Source: Pseudomonas sp. CFBP 13711
Lineage (GTDB): Bacteria; Pseudomonadota; Gammaproteobacteria; Pseudomonadales; Pseudomonadaceae
Direction of reading: 5' to 3'
Assembly (NCBI RefSeq): GCF_014842265.1
Contig: NZ_JACYVI010000001.1
Coordinates: 310,001 to 374,000, forward strand
Length of the DNA: 64,000 bases
The position numbers were made by a program, and so were the translations under genes. The notes beneath the pieces were generated by a model. That model made no database searches. It was not told the DNA's origin and saw only the letters and a program-made list of their open reading frames with translations. Below, piece by piece: positions 10,279-18,426 of the stretch; the stretch's first letter is position 1; each line of letters starts with the position of its first letter.

Positions 10279-10564
10279 CGGGTTCTCGATCACTCAAGGT
10301 CTGTGAGTGCTTTCTTAGGCGTTAAAAAGTGCCCATCTCTCATTTATGGTTATGAGGTAATGAAAGCATTCCAAGAGATCTTCCTCAAAAGCCGCTTACT
10401 CTCCTTTGTTACAGGATCGAATTGCCGCGCTTCTCTTGGTACGAAAACTATCGGCTGAACCGGGCGAAGCTGTAGGGAGGAATGCATGGATAACCAGCAT
10501 AAAGGCTAAGTAGACCGGTAATGGCACCAGTTGGAGGTGCGTCCGGGCATCCCGTCTTGCGCAA

Positions 10565-12091
10565 CTAAACCGGTCGCCACCTATGCGGTAGTAGCTCCGC
10601 AATCTCACTTGCCCGCTGCGTCGGCAGGCGCGTGAGGACGTCCTTCAAATAAGCATACGGATCATGGCCGTTGAGTCGCGCCGATTGGATCAAACTCATG
10701 ATCGCCGCTGCACGTTTACCGCTGCGTAACGATCCCGCGAACAGCCAGTTCGAACGCCCAAGAGCCAACGGCCGGATTTGATTCTCGCACCAGTTATTAT
10801 CGATGGGCACGGCACCGTCATCGAGATAGCGCGTCAGCGCTATCCAGCGTTTGAGACTGTAATCCAGCGCCTTGGCGATGGCCGAACCCTCAGGCACAAG
10901 CTGTCTTTGGGCGATCATCCAGGTATGAAGTGCGTCGGCGATTGGCGCTGCTTTTTCCTGCCGTATTCGCTGCCGATCACCCGGCTCCAGCTCTCGGACT
11001 TCTCGTTCAGCTTCGTACAAGGCCGCGATGTAGTTCAGCGCTTTTTCGGCGACCTGGCTCTTGTTGGTCACGTGCAAGTCGAAGAACTTCCGGCGGGCAT
11101 GGGCCATGCAGCCGATCTCCGTAACGCCCAGTTCAAAGCCTGCCTTGTAGCCGGCAAAGTCATCGCAGACCAGCTTGCCGTTCCAACTGCCCAAGAAGGC
11201 TCGGGCATGTTCGCCAGCGCGGCTCGGGCTGAAGTCGTAAACGACCGCCGCCAGGTTGGAGAACTGACTGGTGGCATAGGCCCAGACGTAAGCGCGATGA
11301 GTTTTTTTCGCACCAGGCGTCAGCATTTGTACCGGCGTCTCGTCGGCGTGAACGACGTCGTGCGTCAGCACGGCTTCGCGCAGCGCATCAACCAGCGGCT
11401 GTAATTGCACGCCGCAGTTGCCCACCCACTGCGCCAAGGTCGAACGGGCGATGGGCAGCCCGGCGCGGCCGAAGATTTTCTCTTGGCGATACAGCGGCAG
11501 ATGGTCGGCAAACTTGGCCACCATGATGTGGGCCAGCAGGCCTGCGGTCGGGACGCCTTTGTCGATGACGTGCGCCGGTACCGGCGCCTGGATCAGTGTT
11601 TCGCACTGTTCGCAGGCCCACTTTCCACGGATGTGGCGTTCGACTGTGAACACGCCGGGCGTGTAGTCGAGCTTTTCGCTGGCGTCTTCGCCGATGCGCT
11701 TGAGTGCGCAGCCGCACTGGCAGTGGCTGTTGTCCGGTTCGTGATGGATCAGTGTGCGAGGAAACTGCGGTGGCAGCGGTGCGCGCTTGGGTTGCTGGCG
11801 CACTTTGGCTTCGACAGGTGCCGGTTGCAGCGCCTCAAACTCGGCTTCGATAGCGGCGATATCCGTATCGATCAAGTCGTCGAGCAGGCTGGCTTGATCC
11901 GGGCTCAACTGCTCGCTGCGCTTGGCACACTTGAAGCGTTTGAGCAGCGCGATCTCGTGGGCCAGCTTCTCGTTGACCGATTTGTGATGAGTGATTTGCT
12001 TGTCCATCGTCTCGACGCGCTGGATCAACTGCGCCGCCAAGGCACGCAGTTCTTCAGGGTTTAATTGATCGAGATTCGGATGCGAAGTCAT
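10565..12091 (-). CDS. tnpC: IS66 transposase TnpC
   Basis: A 508-residue DDE transposase, full length for the family. N-terminal leucine-rich coiled coil (ELRALAAQLIQRVETMD), a zinc-binding cysteine/histidine segment (HCQCGCALKRIGED, then CEQC), then the catalytic DDE core with VVHADETPVQ and KLVCDDFAGYKAG, ending in the usual NNWCENQIRPLALGR motif containing the catalytic Glu. Start at ATG 12091, the normal IS66 TnpC start; the open frame extends further upstream into shadow sequence. No frameshift, so the element is probably active. Confidence 0.96.
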   Translation of the reverse strand: MTSHPNLDQLNPEELRALAAQLIQRVETMDKQITHHKSVNEKLAHEIALLKRFKCAKRSEQLSPDQASLLDDLIDTDIAAIEAEFEALQPAPVEAKVRQQPKRAPLPPQFPRTLIHHEPDNSHCQCGCALKRIGEDASEKLDYTPGVFTVERHIRGKWACEQCETLIQAPVPAHVIDKGVPTAGLLAHIMVAKFADHLPLYRQEKIFGRAGLPIARSTLAQWVGNCGVQLQPLVDALREAVLTHDVVHADETPVQMLTPGAKKTHRAYVWAYATSQFSNLAAVVYDFSPSRAGEHARAFLGSWNGKLVCDDFAGYKAGFELGVTEIGCMAHARRKFFDLHVTNKSQVAEKALNYIAALYEAEREVRELEPGDRQRIRQEKAAPIADALHTWMIAQRQLVPEGSAIAKALDYSLKRWIALTRYLDDGAVPIDNNWCENQIRPLALGRSNWLFAGSLRSGKRAAAIMSLIQSARLNGHDPYAYLKDVLTRLPTQRASEIAELLPHRWRPV

Positions 12092-12174
12092 GCCGCCGAT
12101 TTTGCCAGAGAGGGCTAGTGGCGGCGATAGACTGATGGGCCAATTGCGCTGGCAAGCAGGCCATGGCAGGCGAA

Positions 12175-12510
12175 TTAGAGCACCGTGATGGCTGCTCCGG
12201 AACCGACGCGTTGCCAAGGCAAGCCGAGCACCAAGGCTTGAAGTTGCTCTGCATCCAACTCGACTTCAGAGCCGTGCCGCACGCCCGGCCAAAAAAAACG
12301 TCCTTGATTCAAGCGCCGGGCAGCAAGCCAAATCCCCAAGCCATCATGCACCAGCACTTTCATGCGATTGGCACGACGGTTGGCAAACAGATAAGCACAG
12401 TGCGGCTTCGCCGCACCGAACACCGCCACGACCCGCGCCAGCGCAGTTTCAGTGCCTGCGCGCATGTCCATGGGCTCGGTGGCAAGCCAGATGGAGTCGA
12501 TGCGGATCAT
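12175..12510 (-). CDS. tnpB: IS66 accessory protein TnpB
   Basis: A 111-residue protein starting at ATG 12510, overlapping the tnpA stop by four bases (ATGA coupling). It carries the TnpB signature (IWLATEPMDMRAGTE, then HCAYLFANRRANRMKVLV and a Trp/Arg tail). TnpB is required for IS66 transposition together with TnpA and TnpC, but its biochemical role is unclear. Intact. Confidence 0.95.
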   Translation of the reverse strand: MIRIDSIWLATEPMDMRAGTETALARVVAVFGAAKPHCAYLFANRRANRMKVLVHDGLGIWLAARRLNQGRFFWPGVRHGSEVELDAEQLQALVLGLPWQRVGSGAAITVL

Positions 12511-12839
12511 CGCAGCAGGTCTCGCAGGAAAGCAGAACACGCCGCTGCATTTTCTGCCGGCCAACTCACCACGACTACGCCTTTTGAATGCGGCACTTCG
12601 ATTCGGATCGTGGCAGGAAGGGCCTGATGCATCGGCACCGGCGGCGATGTCTTGACCGGGATGAAGGCGGTTTGAAGTGTCAGGTTTTTCTGTGCATGCA
12701 CCCGAATCCATTTATGGACGAGGTTTGCATTGAGGTTGTGGGTCAAGGCGACATTGGCAATTGAAGTGTCAGGTTGGGCGCACTCAGCAATGACCTGGGC
12801 CTTGAAGGACTTGGAATAGGAACGGCGTTCTTGTGGCAT
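12507..12839 (-). CDS. tnpA: IS66 protein TnpA (helix-turn-helix)
   Basis: A 110-residue protein with an N-terminal helix-turn-helix like IS3 OrfA (SKSFKAQVIAECAQP, ANVALTHNLNANLVHKWI). Start at ATG 12839 (MPQERRSYSKS); an upstream ATG would start inside the hairpin at 12865-12896. Its stop overlaps the tnpB start. First gene of the tnpABC operon; intact. Confidence 0.92.
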   Translation of the reverse strand: MPQERRSYSKSFKAQVIAECAQPDTSIANVALTHNLNANLVHKWIRVHAQKNLTLQTAFIPVKTSPPVPMHQALPATIRIEVPHSKGVVVVSWPAENAAACSAFLRDLLR

Positions 12840-12864
12840 GGGCGTCCGCTTAAAAAGGCTAAAA

Positions 12865-12896
12865 ATGGTGTCCACCTATATTTGGGTGGACACCAT
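12865..12896. promoter_or_regulatory. Perfect 12-bp hairpin in the tnpA leader
   Basis: ATGGTGTCCACC and GGTGGACACCAT flank an 8-base loop, 26 bases upstream of the tnpA start and about 45 bases inside the element. It could block read-through from the host gene or limit translation of tnpA. The perfect symmetry also fits a protein-binding site. Confidence 0.6.
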
Positions 12897-12926
12897 CGCC
12901 TCAAGCGACGGTGTCAGGAAGGTGTG

Positions 12927-12942
12927 TTGCCCGGACGGTTAC
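12927..12942 (-). repeat. Terminal inverted repeat of IS66 element, tnpA side
   Basis: Reads GTAACCGTCCGGGCAA on the minus strand starting at 12942, identical to the other end for 16 bases; followed by the duplication GTTGCTGG. Confidence 0.92.
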
Positions 12943-12998
12943 GTTGCTGGCTTTGGCTGCACAACTCTAGTAGCTAAAGTCCTCCAGCGGCTAGGCAT
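12943..12998 (-). pseudogene. 5' part of the small gene split by the IS66 element
   Basis: Begins at ATG 12998 and runs into the element. It contains the second target duplication copy (12943-12950) and encodes MPSRWRTLATRVVQPKPA before continuing at 8059 in the uninterrupted ancestor. No strong ribosome binding site is visible; an in-frame stop lies about 45 bases upstream, so ATG 12998 is the best start. Confidence 0.65.
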
Positions 12999-13110
12999 AC
13001 CAGAGGCTGCCGATGGAGGTCGTTTCTTCCAGATGTAGAGTAGCTATCTGACGGAGCTTGGCATCGCTTGTAAATTCCAAGCACATCCAGCAGTGCTTTT
13101 GCAGGGAGGT

Positions 13111-15066
13111 TCAGAGCGCTATCTCCTCCAGCTGTGGTGCGACATGGGTTTTCCAGTGTGCGAGTAGTGGCAGGCAAGCTAGGTAGTACATCAACCAGCA
13201 TGCGTAAATGCTTGAATGAAGGTAGCAGTTGCCAGAGGCCAACTTTCCATGCGCCAGTTCGTGGCGCAGGCATGGCCCGCCCTTGAAATTGAAGAGAAGA
13301 TCAATGGTGTAGATCAGATCCACACCAAAAACCGACTCCAGCTCATCGCGTCGATTCTTCAACAGTCCACTGATCGACCTGTCTTCTTGCCGCATCTCTT
13401 CATCGAGTTTCGACGTATCGAAACCTGAGTCGCTAAGGACATGGCGCAGAGAGTTTTCTAGCTGAGGGAGCAGCAGGTGACACGCAGACATCATGTCGCC
13501 TTGGAGAAAGCGCGCGAGGCCCAAGGCATAGATGTGTTCGAACCCTGGGCAAACGAAATGGCTGGCCGAAGTGATCGCCATCAGATGGCGATCGTCGACA
13601 GCGAATTTTGTCAGCAACGTCTGAGCTGCAGGTTTAATTCGGCTTTCGACTGCCATCTGGTAATGGATATCAAGGGGGATCAGGCTCTCGTGCGCATACC
13701 ACTCGGGGGGTGGTGTCTCGTTCAGGTTTACGACAGGAGCTTGATTGACCACACGACCTAAAACATCTGTGTAAATCCGTCCACTGAACAGGTCGGACAA
13801 AAAGGAATCGCTGCGATCTTTGATGATGTCTGTGTGCAACGCTATTTTCTGCGGCACATTGCAAATATGGGCAAGTCTGTAAAAGAAGTCTGGAAGCGTC
13901 AGGTCTCTGAAAATATCGATGGTTCCTTGGCGATCTTCGCTCAGATCCATGGGAGTTTGAAAAGCTGAGAACTCGTGAGCCGCTTGTGCTTGCTGATCCA
14001 GTAGATCGGCCTTCAAGGCTTCTAGCTCTTTCTGCATTCCAGGGATTGATCGAAGCTCCCGAATAGCATCTCGCGTCCAGCTCGCTTTGGCCAAGAAGCT
14101 GTCCACTCCTTCGCCCATTTTGAGGGTCTGTTGTATCGACCTTAGCTTGCAGCGCTTGAAGCCCTCGTGGTCTTTGGACTGCTGGTGAGCCTGAGCAGCA
14201 AGCTCCCATAGCACTTTGACCGCCAAGGCATAATCACTTGCCTCAGCATCGTTTGCCGACCTCTCTGCGTCTTGGGCCACCAGCGTCCATTCAATCAGGC
14301 TGAAGGCCTGCCCTAGGCGAGCAAGTCGATCAAACGATGAGTGGCACCGAAGCTTATCCGCTTGAACGTACAAGCGCCTCCATAAGGCAACAGCAACCTC
14401 AGGGGGATTTTTCCGCTTTCCGGTGTTTGCGATGATATGGAACACCCGGTGGATCAGGTCTACAACTTTGGAGGACAAGCCGGAGGGCGGTTCGTAGCTG
14501 AAGGAGAGTTTATCGTCGAGATAGAACTCGATTGCTTCGCAATACGCCTCGATGGCTAAGCCAGCGCATTTGTGAAGGCTTTTGTGGTTGTACCACGCTA
14601 CGTCGGCAACCCGCGCTCGTATGAGTGGATGATCGATATTCTCCGCAATAGCGGCGAGTACTTGGCTTTGCTCACCGGCGATGTCTGCGGGAATAGGAGT
14701 GCGCATTCCGTCTCTGGTCAGCCTTGGCCCGAAGGCATCATGGCGATCAACGGAAAAATGGTACGAGCACACTACCATCAGTACTCTATAAGCCAGATAA
14801 ACACCCCGCTGACCTTCGGCAAGTGCCTGTTTGGACAGAGCGCTGAATTGGGCGTCAAGCGAGTAAAATTCGAGCGTGTCGATGGTCTCCAGCAGGCGGC
14901 TTATCTTCGTTTGCTGGAAGTCCTTGATCGACGCCAGTTCCAAATCAAAGAGATTAGGCTCGCTATTGGTTGCTGCGTCTGGCTCTGCGGCGGTCGCTTG
15001 CAGTTGTTGCTCGCTCATTCCACTGTCAGGTTGTCGAGCTGGATCCGGTTGGTCAGTGGCGTTCAC
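13111..15066 (-). CDS. DUF4209-like protein with HEPN-type RxxxxH motif
   Basis: A large soluble protein of 651 residues from GTG 15066 (AGGAG about 10 bases upstream); ATG 15018 is an alternative. The C-terminal quarter (ALGLARFLQGDMMSACH, then LLPQLENSLRHVL and PCLRHELAHGKL) matches the plan of DUF4209-type proteins, with RHELAH giving the RxxxxH signature of HEPN ribonucleases. The N-terminal part is alpha-helical with no recognised fold. It converges away from the split small gene and shares its strand with the XRE regulator upstream, separated by about 115 bases. A ribonuclease effector role is inference from the motif. Confidence 0.65.
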   Translation of the reverse strand: MNATDQPDPARQPDSGMSEQQLQATAAEPDAATNSEPNLFDLELASIKDFQQTKISRLLETIDTLEFYSLDAQFSALSKQALAEGQRGVYLAYRVLMVVCSYHFSVDRHDAFGPRLTRDGMRTPIPADIAGEQSQVLAAIAENIDHPLIRARVADVAWYNHKSLHKCAGLAIEAYCEAIEFYLDDKLSFSYEPPSGLSSKVVDLIHRVFHIIANTGKRKNPPEVAVALWRRLYVQADKLRCHSSFDRLARLGQAFSLIEWTLVAQDAERSANDAEASDYALAVKVLWELAAQAHQQSKDHEGFKRCKLRSIQQTLKMGEGVDSFLAKASWTRDAIRELRSIPGMQKELEALKADLLDQQAQAAHEFSAFQTPMDLSEDRQGTIDIFRDLTLPDFFYRLAHICNVPQKIALHTDIIKDRSDSFLSDLFSGRIYTDVLGRVVNQAPVVNLNETPPPEWYAHESLIPLDIHYQMAVESRIKPAAQTLLTKFAVDDRHLMAITSASHFVCPGFEHIYALGLARFLQGDMMSACHLLLPQLENSLRHVLSDSGFDTSKLDEEMRQEDRSISGLLKNRRDELESVFGVDLIYTIDLLFNFKGGPCLRHELAHGKLASGNCYLHSSIYACWLMYYLACLPLLAHWKTHVAPQLEEIAL

Positions 15067-15180
15067 TCTTCAGTTACTCCTACCCTCTGTAGTCCCAGAC
15101 CTCAGCGGGTGCTCAACGAAATGAAAGTCGAAGGACTACACGCTCAATAAACAACGAGATATGAGAATCGGTATAGCGGT

Positions 15181-15657
15181 TCATTCCTTGCCCCGCGTCC
15201 AGAGCTTATTGACCGTCTGCTTGCTGATCCCCAACGATTCTGCAGTCATTTTCTGGGTCATCCCTTGGGCTTTGCACTTGAGGACATTCTCCAGCCGTTG
15301 CGAGTCGATCTGTCTGCCGGGGAGCCGTGTGACCAGCTCACCGTCCTTGACCTGGTTGGTAATCGTGTCCAGTCCACCGTCCGCCTCGAACTCGTCGAGT
15401 TCGGTGCGCGCTTGACGTAGAAGACTGTCAATCGTCTCCCCCTTACTGGTCGCTAGGGCGAGGGTCAAAAATGTCAGGGGGCTGATCCCGAAGGTCTCGC
15501 TAATGAGCTCAAGCTTCTCAACAGTGATACCTGATTTTCCGTGTTCCAATCTTGCCAGGTAGGTGTGGCTGCTAGCTTCTGCGAGGCTTTCCCTGGTTCG
15601 CTTTTCTTTACTGCGTAGCGTGCGAAGCACTGCGCCGATCGCGAGCCTAAGGTTCAT
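15181..15657 (-). CDS. XRE-family transcriptional regulator
   Basis: A 158-residue protein with an N-terminal Cro/C1 helix-turn-helix (TRESLAEASSHTYLARLEHG, ITVEKLELISETFGI) and a second small helix-turn-helix at the C-terminus (MTQKMTAESLGISKQTVNKL) like that of resolvases. Start at ATG 15657 with GGGGAAG 5 bases upstream. It lies upstream of the DUF4209-like gene and divergent from the metallophosphoesterase operon; an inverted repeat in the shared promoter region (15696-15733) is a probable binding site, so it may control both directions. Confidence 0.88.
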   Translation of the reverse strand: MNLRLAIGAVLRTLRSKEKRTRESLAEASSHTYLARLEHGKSGITVEKLELISETFGISPLTFLTLALATSKGETIDSLLRQARTELDEFEADGGLDTITNQVKDGELVTRLPGRQIDSQRLENVLKCKAQGMTQKMTAESLGISKQTVNKLWTRGKE

Positions 15658-15695
15658 GGAGCTTCCCCAAAGCTAACGATAAAGCCATGTTGCCT

Positions 15696-15733
15696 AGTCC
15701 CCTTCCACTGTATATAGTTGCTTATAGGGGACT
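15696..15733. promoter_or_regulatory. Inverted repeat, probable operator for the XRE regulator
   Basis: AGTCCCCT (15696-15703) and AGGGGACT (15726-15733) are perfect inverted 8-mers, centred about 57 bases upstream of the XRE start. The spacer is AT-rich (TGTATATAG), as in a promoter -10 region. Confidence 0.55.
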
Positions 15734-15942
15734 TCTGCTGTGAGCAGAGCTGGCATTGCTCAGGCGCGCGTCCCTTTCCAATAGATGGAGCAAACGCGAA
15801 AACCTTTTTATGGGGGCTGGGCTGAGAGGCGTAATGGTCAGTTCAATATACCCATAAATCGATCATTGGTGGCTGTCCCTTACTGGGCCAAAAAGCGCAT
15901 ATCAGCAGCACACCAAGCTGTCCTGCGAACCCACGAGTTATC

Positions 15943-16686
15943 ATGAAAATTTTGGTTTTATCCGATTTGCACAATGAGTTCGCACCGTTTCCGACTCCAA
16001 AACACGTGGTCGACTTGGTCGACCTAGTCGTGCTCGCAGGAGACATCGATCTGCAGACCAGAGGTGTACTTTGGGCGAATGAGACGTTTACCTGCCCAGT
16101 CATCTATTGCTGCGGTAATCACGAGCTGTACCGAGGCCACCTTGATCGCACGTTGAGCAAGATGAAAGCCGCTGCAGCGCATCATGTCCACGTGTTGGAG
16201 AACGAATCGTGGACTCATGGCAATGTCAGATTTTTGGTCGGAACGGGGTGGACGGATTTTTCCGCTACGGGCGATGTGGTCGCAGCATCGATGACCTGCG
16301 CGAGTGTGATGAATGACTTCAAGATGATCCGCGCAGATACCAATTATCGCCGTCTTCGCCCGGCTGACCTCATTGCAAAGAATCGGGCGACTCGTGAGTT
16401 TTTTGACCGAGAGCTCAGTACACCTTTTGAGGGGACAACGGTGGTAGTGAGCCATCACTGCCCGATCTCAGAAGCTGCCGGCGATGAGCATGATGGTCAC
16501 GTCAGCGCAGCTTATTTCAATCGCTGGCACTCATTAGTGGAAAAGGCCAATGTGTGGATCTTCGGCCACACCCATCGATCCATCGATGTCCTGTTTGGCG
16601 AATGTCGGTTGATTTCGAATCAGCGGGGATATCCCGGCGAAGAAACGGGATTCGACCCGGACAAGATTGTGGAGATCACCACATGA
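15943..16686 (+). CDS. Calcineurin-like metallophosphoesterase
   Basis: A 247-residue protein with the full metal-binding set: DLH in LVLSDLHNE (residues 5-11), GD in VVLAGDID, GNHE in CCGNHELY, VSHH, and GHTH in IFGHTHRS. No signal peptide, so cytoplasmic. Substrate unknown; the family cleaves phosphoesters from nucleotides, RNA or proteins. First gene of a compact plus-strand operon: the next gene overlaps its stop (ATGA) and two further small genes follow with 4-base gap/overlap. Such tight coupling with three related small proteins suggests a joint function. Confidence 0.92.
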   Translation: MKILVLSDLHNEFAPFPTPKHVVDLVDLVVLAGDIDLQTRGVLWANETFTCPVIYCCGNHELYRGHLDRTLSKMKAAAAHHVHVLENESWTHGNVRFLVGTGWTDFSATGDVVAASMTCASVMNDFKMIRADTNYRRLRPADLIAKNRATREFFDRELSTPFEGTTVVVSHHCPISEAAGDEHDGHVSAAYFNRWHSLVEKANVWIFGHTHRSIDVLFGECRLISNQRGYPGEETGFDPDKIVEITT

Positions 16687-16979
16687 CTAACAGGCAGATT
16701 TCGAGTTTATCTCCGTCGCCGGCGATTCCGTCTCAGGTGTTGGTGGCCAGCAACATCGACTGGGGTGTAACCATAGACGCATACCTTTTGGGCGCAGCGC
16801 GGATAGGCGACAGGTATGCTGCTCAGGCTTATTTCGATCTATCGGGTAACACTGAGGATGGCATGACAGTGGTCACTCCACCTGTCACGCGACTTTTCCG
16901 CAAGGATGAATTTGTGATGTTGCGCAGCGTCTGCGGAAAGGATCACTACGTTATCGTCACCGAGCAGGGGAAGGGTTAA
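16683..16979 (+). CDS. Small protein 1 of a tandem DUF6957-like set
   Basis: A 98-residue soluble protein, start overlapping the phosphoesterase stop. It shares with the next gene the pattern VLVAS-x2-x-GVTIDAYLL, then YFD, a DG-x3-V turn, and a closing YVIV strand. Likely a small beta-rich domain. Function unknown. Similarity to the next gene indicates tandem duplication. Confidence 0.75.
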   Translation: MTNRQISSLSPSPAIPSQVLVASNIDWGVTIDAYLLGAARIGDRYAAQAYFDLSGNTEDGMTVVTPPVTRLFRKDEFVMLRSVCGKDHYVIVTEQGKG

Positions 16980-16983
16980 CTCA

Positions 16984-17271
16984 GTGGCTATAAGAGCGTT
17001 CGTACCGATCGAGGTGTTGGCAGCCTCAAGGATCAGTTTTGGGCGGGCTATCACTGCGTATCTGCACCAGCCTGAGATTGAGGGATTTAGCCTGGTCGGT
17101 AGAGTTTATTTTGACCACAAGGATCGGTTCCGAAATGGTCGTTTGATTCGGACATCCGATGTCTTGGAGTTTGTCGAAATTGCAGATCACCTCGTCGCAA
17201 TTACCCTCACAGGCAGCGCGTACGTACTGATTGCGCCAGGCTGCGACCTGCTGACGCTGCCCGGAGAATGA
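16984..17271 (+). CDS. Small protein 2 of a tandem DUF6957-like set
   Basis: A 95-residue protein from GTG 16984, four bases after the previous stop. Paralogous to the gene before it (VLAASRISFGRAITAYLHQ, GRVYFDHKDRFRNG, SAYVLIAPG). Its TGA overlaps the next ATG. Function unknown. Confidence 0.72.
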   Translation: MAIRAFVPIEVLAASRISFGRAITAYLHQPEIEGFSLVGRVYFDHKDRFRNGRLIRTSDVLEFVEIADHLVAITLTGSAYVLIAPGCDLLTLPGE

Positions 17272-17690
17272 CAATGGAGCTATTACTATTCTTCGAAATG
17301 ATCTCTCTAGAAGGTCAGTCTATGGCAGGAGCTTCTTCACGGGCCGCTTCTGCGATCGAGCAAAAGCTTCGGGCCTCAGGTAAGCCTTGGTGCGCGGTTT
17401 CGGGCTGGGTACTGATTGATATGATCAGTCCAGATGGGGCTGTGCCGCTTCCGGAACCAATGCTGCCTATGATCATGTACGCTCACCACGTCCAGATAGA
17501 TAACAGCCACAGGCTTCGCGGTGGGGACAGCGTCATGTCTGGGTTTGCAACGTCCTACAACCAAGATGGGGTTTTCGAAACCGCCGGCACCATCTACATA
17601 CTTATGGGCCGAGGCTTTAGGAAGGAGGCGGACGCTTCCGTGGTGAGGGCTGCCCAGTTGCGGCTGAGTGATACCACGCTAACTTCGTGA
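17268..17690 (+). CDS. DUF6957-like protein 3
   Basis: A 140-residue protein with the DUF6957-type pattern: PWCAVSGWVLIDMISPDG near the N-terminus, then VQIDNSHRLRGGDSV, and ETAGTIYILMGRG. This DUF is known from Pseudomonas genomic islands; its function is not established. The two preceding small proteins look like shorter relatives of its C-terminal half. Start at ATG 17268 (overlap with previous stop) or 17274. Confidence 0.72.
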   Translation: MTMELLLFFEMISLEGQSMAGASSRAASAIEQKLRASGKPWCAVSGWVLIDMISPDGAVPLPEPMLPMIMYAHHVQIDNSHRLRGGDSVMSGFATSYNQDGVFETAGTIYILMGRGFRKEADASVVRAAQLRLSDTTLTS

Positions 17691-17739
17691 GTTCTGTTCA
17701 TTGAGTGGCCCGACCCCTTCCCTCGGAACAAGGTGACGA

Positions 17740-18372
17740 ATGATGAGATACAAGGCTGTGCTTTTAGATGCTTTCGGGACGATTTTGCAAATCAAGCCTG
17801 GCATACATCCATATCGACAGCTTTTGAAGGAAGGGATTCGGCACGGACGTCGTCCGAGGCCCGACGATGCAAAAAATTTGATGAGGTTTAACGGTGGGTT
17901 GTCCGAAGCGGCTGATCACCTGGGCATCAACGTCCACCCTGCACGGTTGGCTGAAATTCAAGAGATGCTTGAGCAAGAAATTAGCTCCGTCGTGGCATAC
18001 CCGGATGCCCTAGAAGCTGTCGCCTTGCTGCAGGAGCGTAGTCTCCTGCTTGCAGTTTGCAGCAACCTTGCGTACCCATACGGTCGCGCTGTCAGAAGGT
18101 TATTTCCGACCATGGATGCATTCGGGTTTAGCTATGAAATTGGCCTGATTAAGCCAGACCCACGGATGTATCAGTCAACCTGCGAAATGCTAGGCGTCGA
18201 ATCTGACAATGGATTTGGTGAGAACAGAGTCATCATGGTGGGTGATTCACTGCGCTGTGATTGTCATGGCCCACGCGAAGTAGGTATCACTGGCATACAC
18301 CTAGACAGATCACAGTGTAGTGGCATCAATGATCTGATGGTCTTCGCAAGGCACGTGCTTCGCGAATCGTAG
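17740..18372 (+). CDS. HAD-superfamily hydrolase
   Basis: A 210-residue phosphatase-type protein. Motif I is LLDAFGT (second Asp replaced by Phe, as in the haloacid dehalogenase/DxYGT group), motif II LAVCSNLA, motif III Lys in IGLIKPDPRMY, motif IV VIMVGDSLRCDCHG. Cap domain between residues 20 and 90. AGGTGA precedes the start. Separated by 50 bases from the small-protein operon, it may be co-transcribed. Substrate unknown. Confidence 0.88.
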   Translation: MMRYKAVLLDAFGTILQIKPGIHPYRQLLKEGIRHGRRPRPDDAKNLMRFNGGLSEAADHLGINVHPARLAEIQEMLEQEISSVVAYPDALEAVALLQERSLLLAVCSNLAYPYGRAVRRLFPTMDAFGFSYEIGLIKPDPRMYQSTCEMLGVESDNGFGENRVIMVGDSLRCDCHGPREVGITGIHLDRSQCSGINDLMVFARHVLRES

Positions 18373-18426
18373 CCGCGCTGTACAAATGTCGCAGAACAAG
18401 GCACCTCGCCTTCTCAAATATCCTGA

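Larger units (their letters stand above)
8068..12942 (-). mobile_element. IS66-family element with chemoreceptor passenger gene (4875 bp)
   Basis: The ends are identical 16-bp inverted repeats: GTAACCGTCCGGGCAA reads inward from 8068 and, on the other strand, from 12942. Both ends are flanked by the 8-bp repeat GTTGCTGG. On the minus strand the order is tnpA, tnpB, tnpC, then a methyl-accepting chemotaxis protein gene. Ordinary IS66 elements end soon after tnpC and are about 2.5 kb; here the element continues another 2.5 kb to include the passenger. A partial, imperfect copy of the terminal repeat (CGTCCGGGCA at 10540-10549) lies just after tnpC, where the ancestral end would have been. The intact duplication and reading frames suggest a recent insertion. 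Confidence 0.92.

Noticed and set aside
10540..12942. A short, conventional IS66 element ending after tnpC
   Set aside because: The repeat near 10540 matches only ten bases and has no flanking duplication, whereas the end at 8068 matches 16 bases and has the exact 8-bp duplication.
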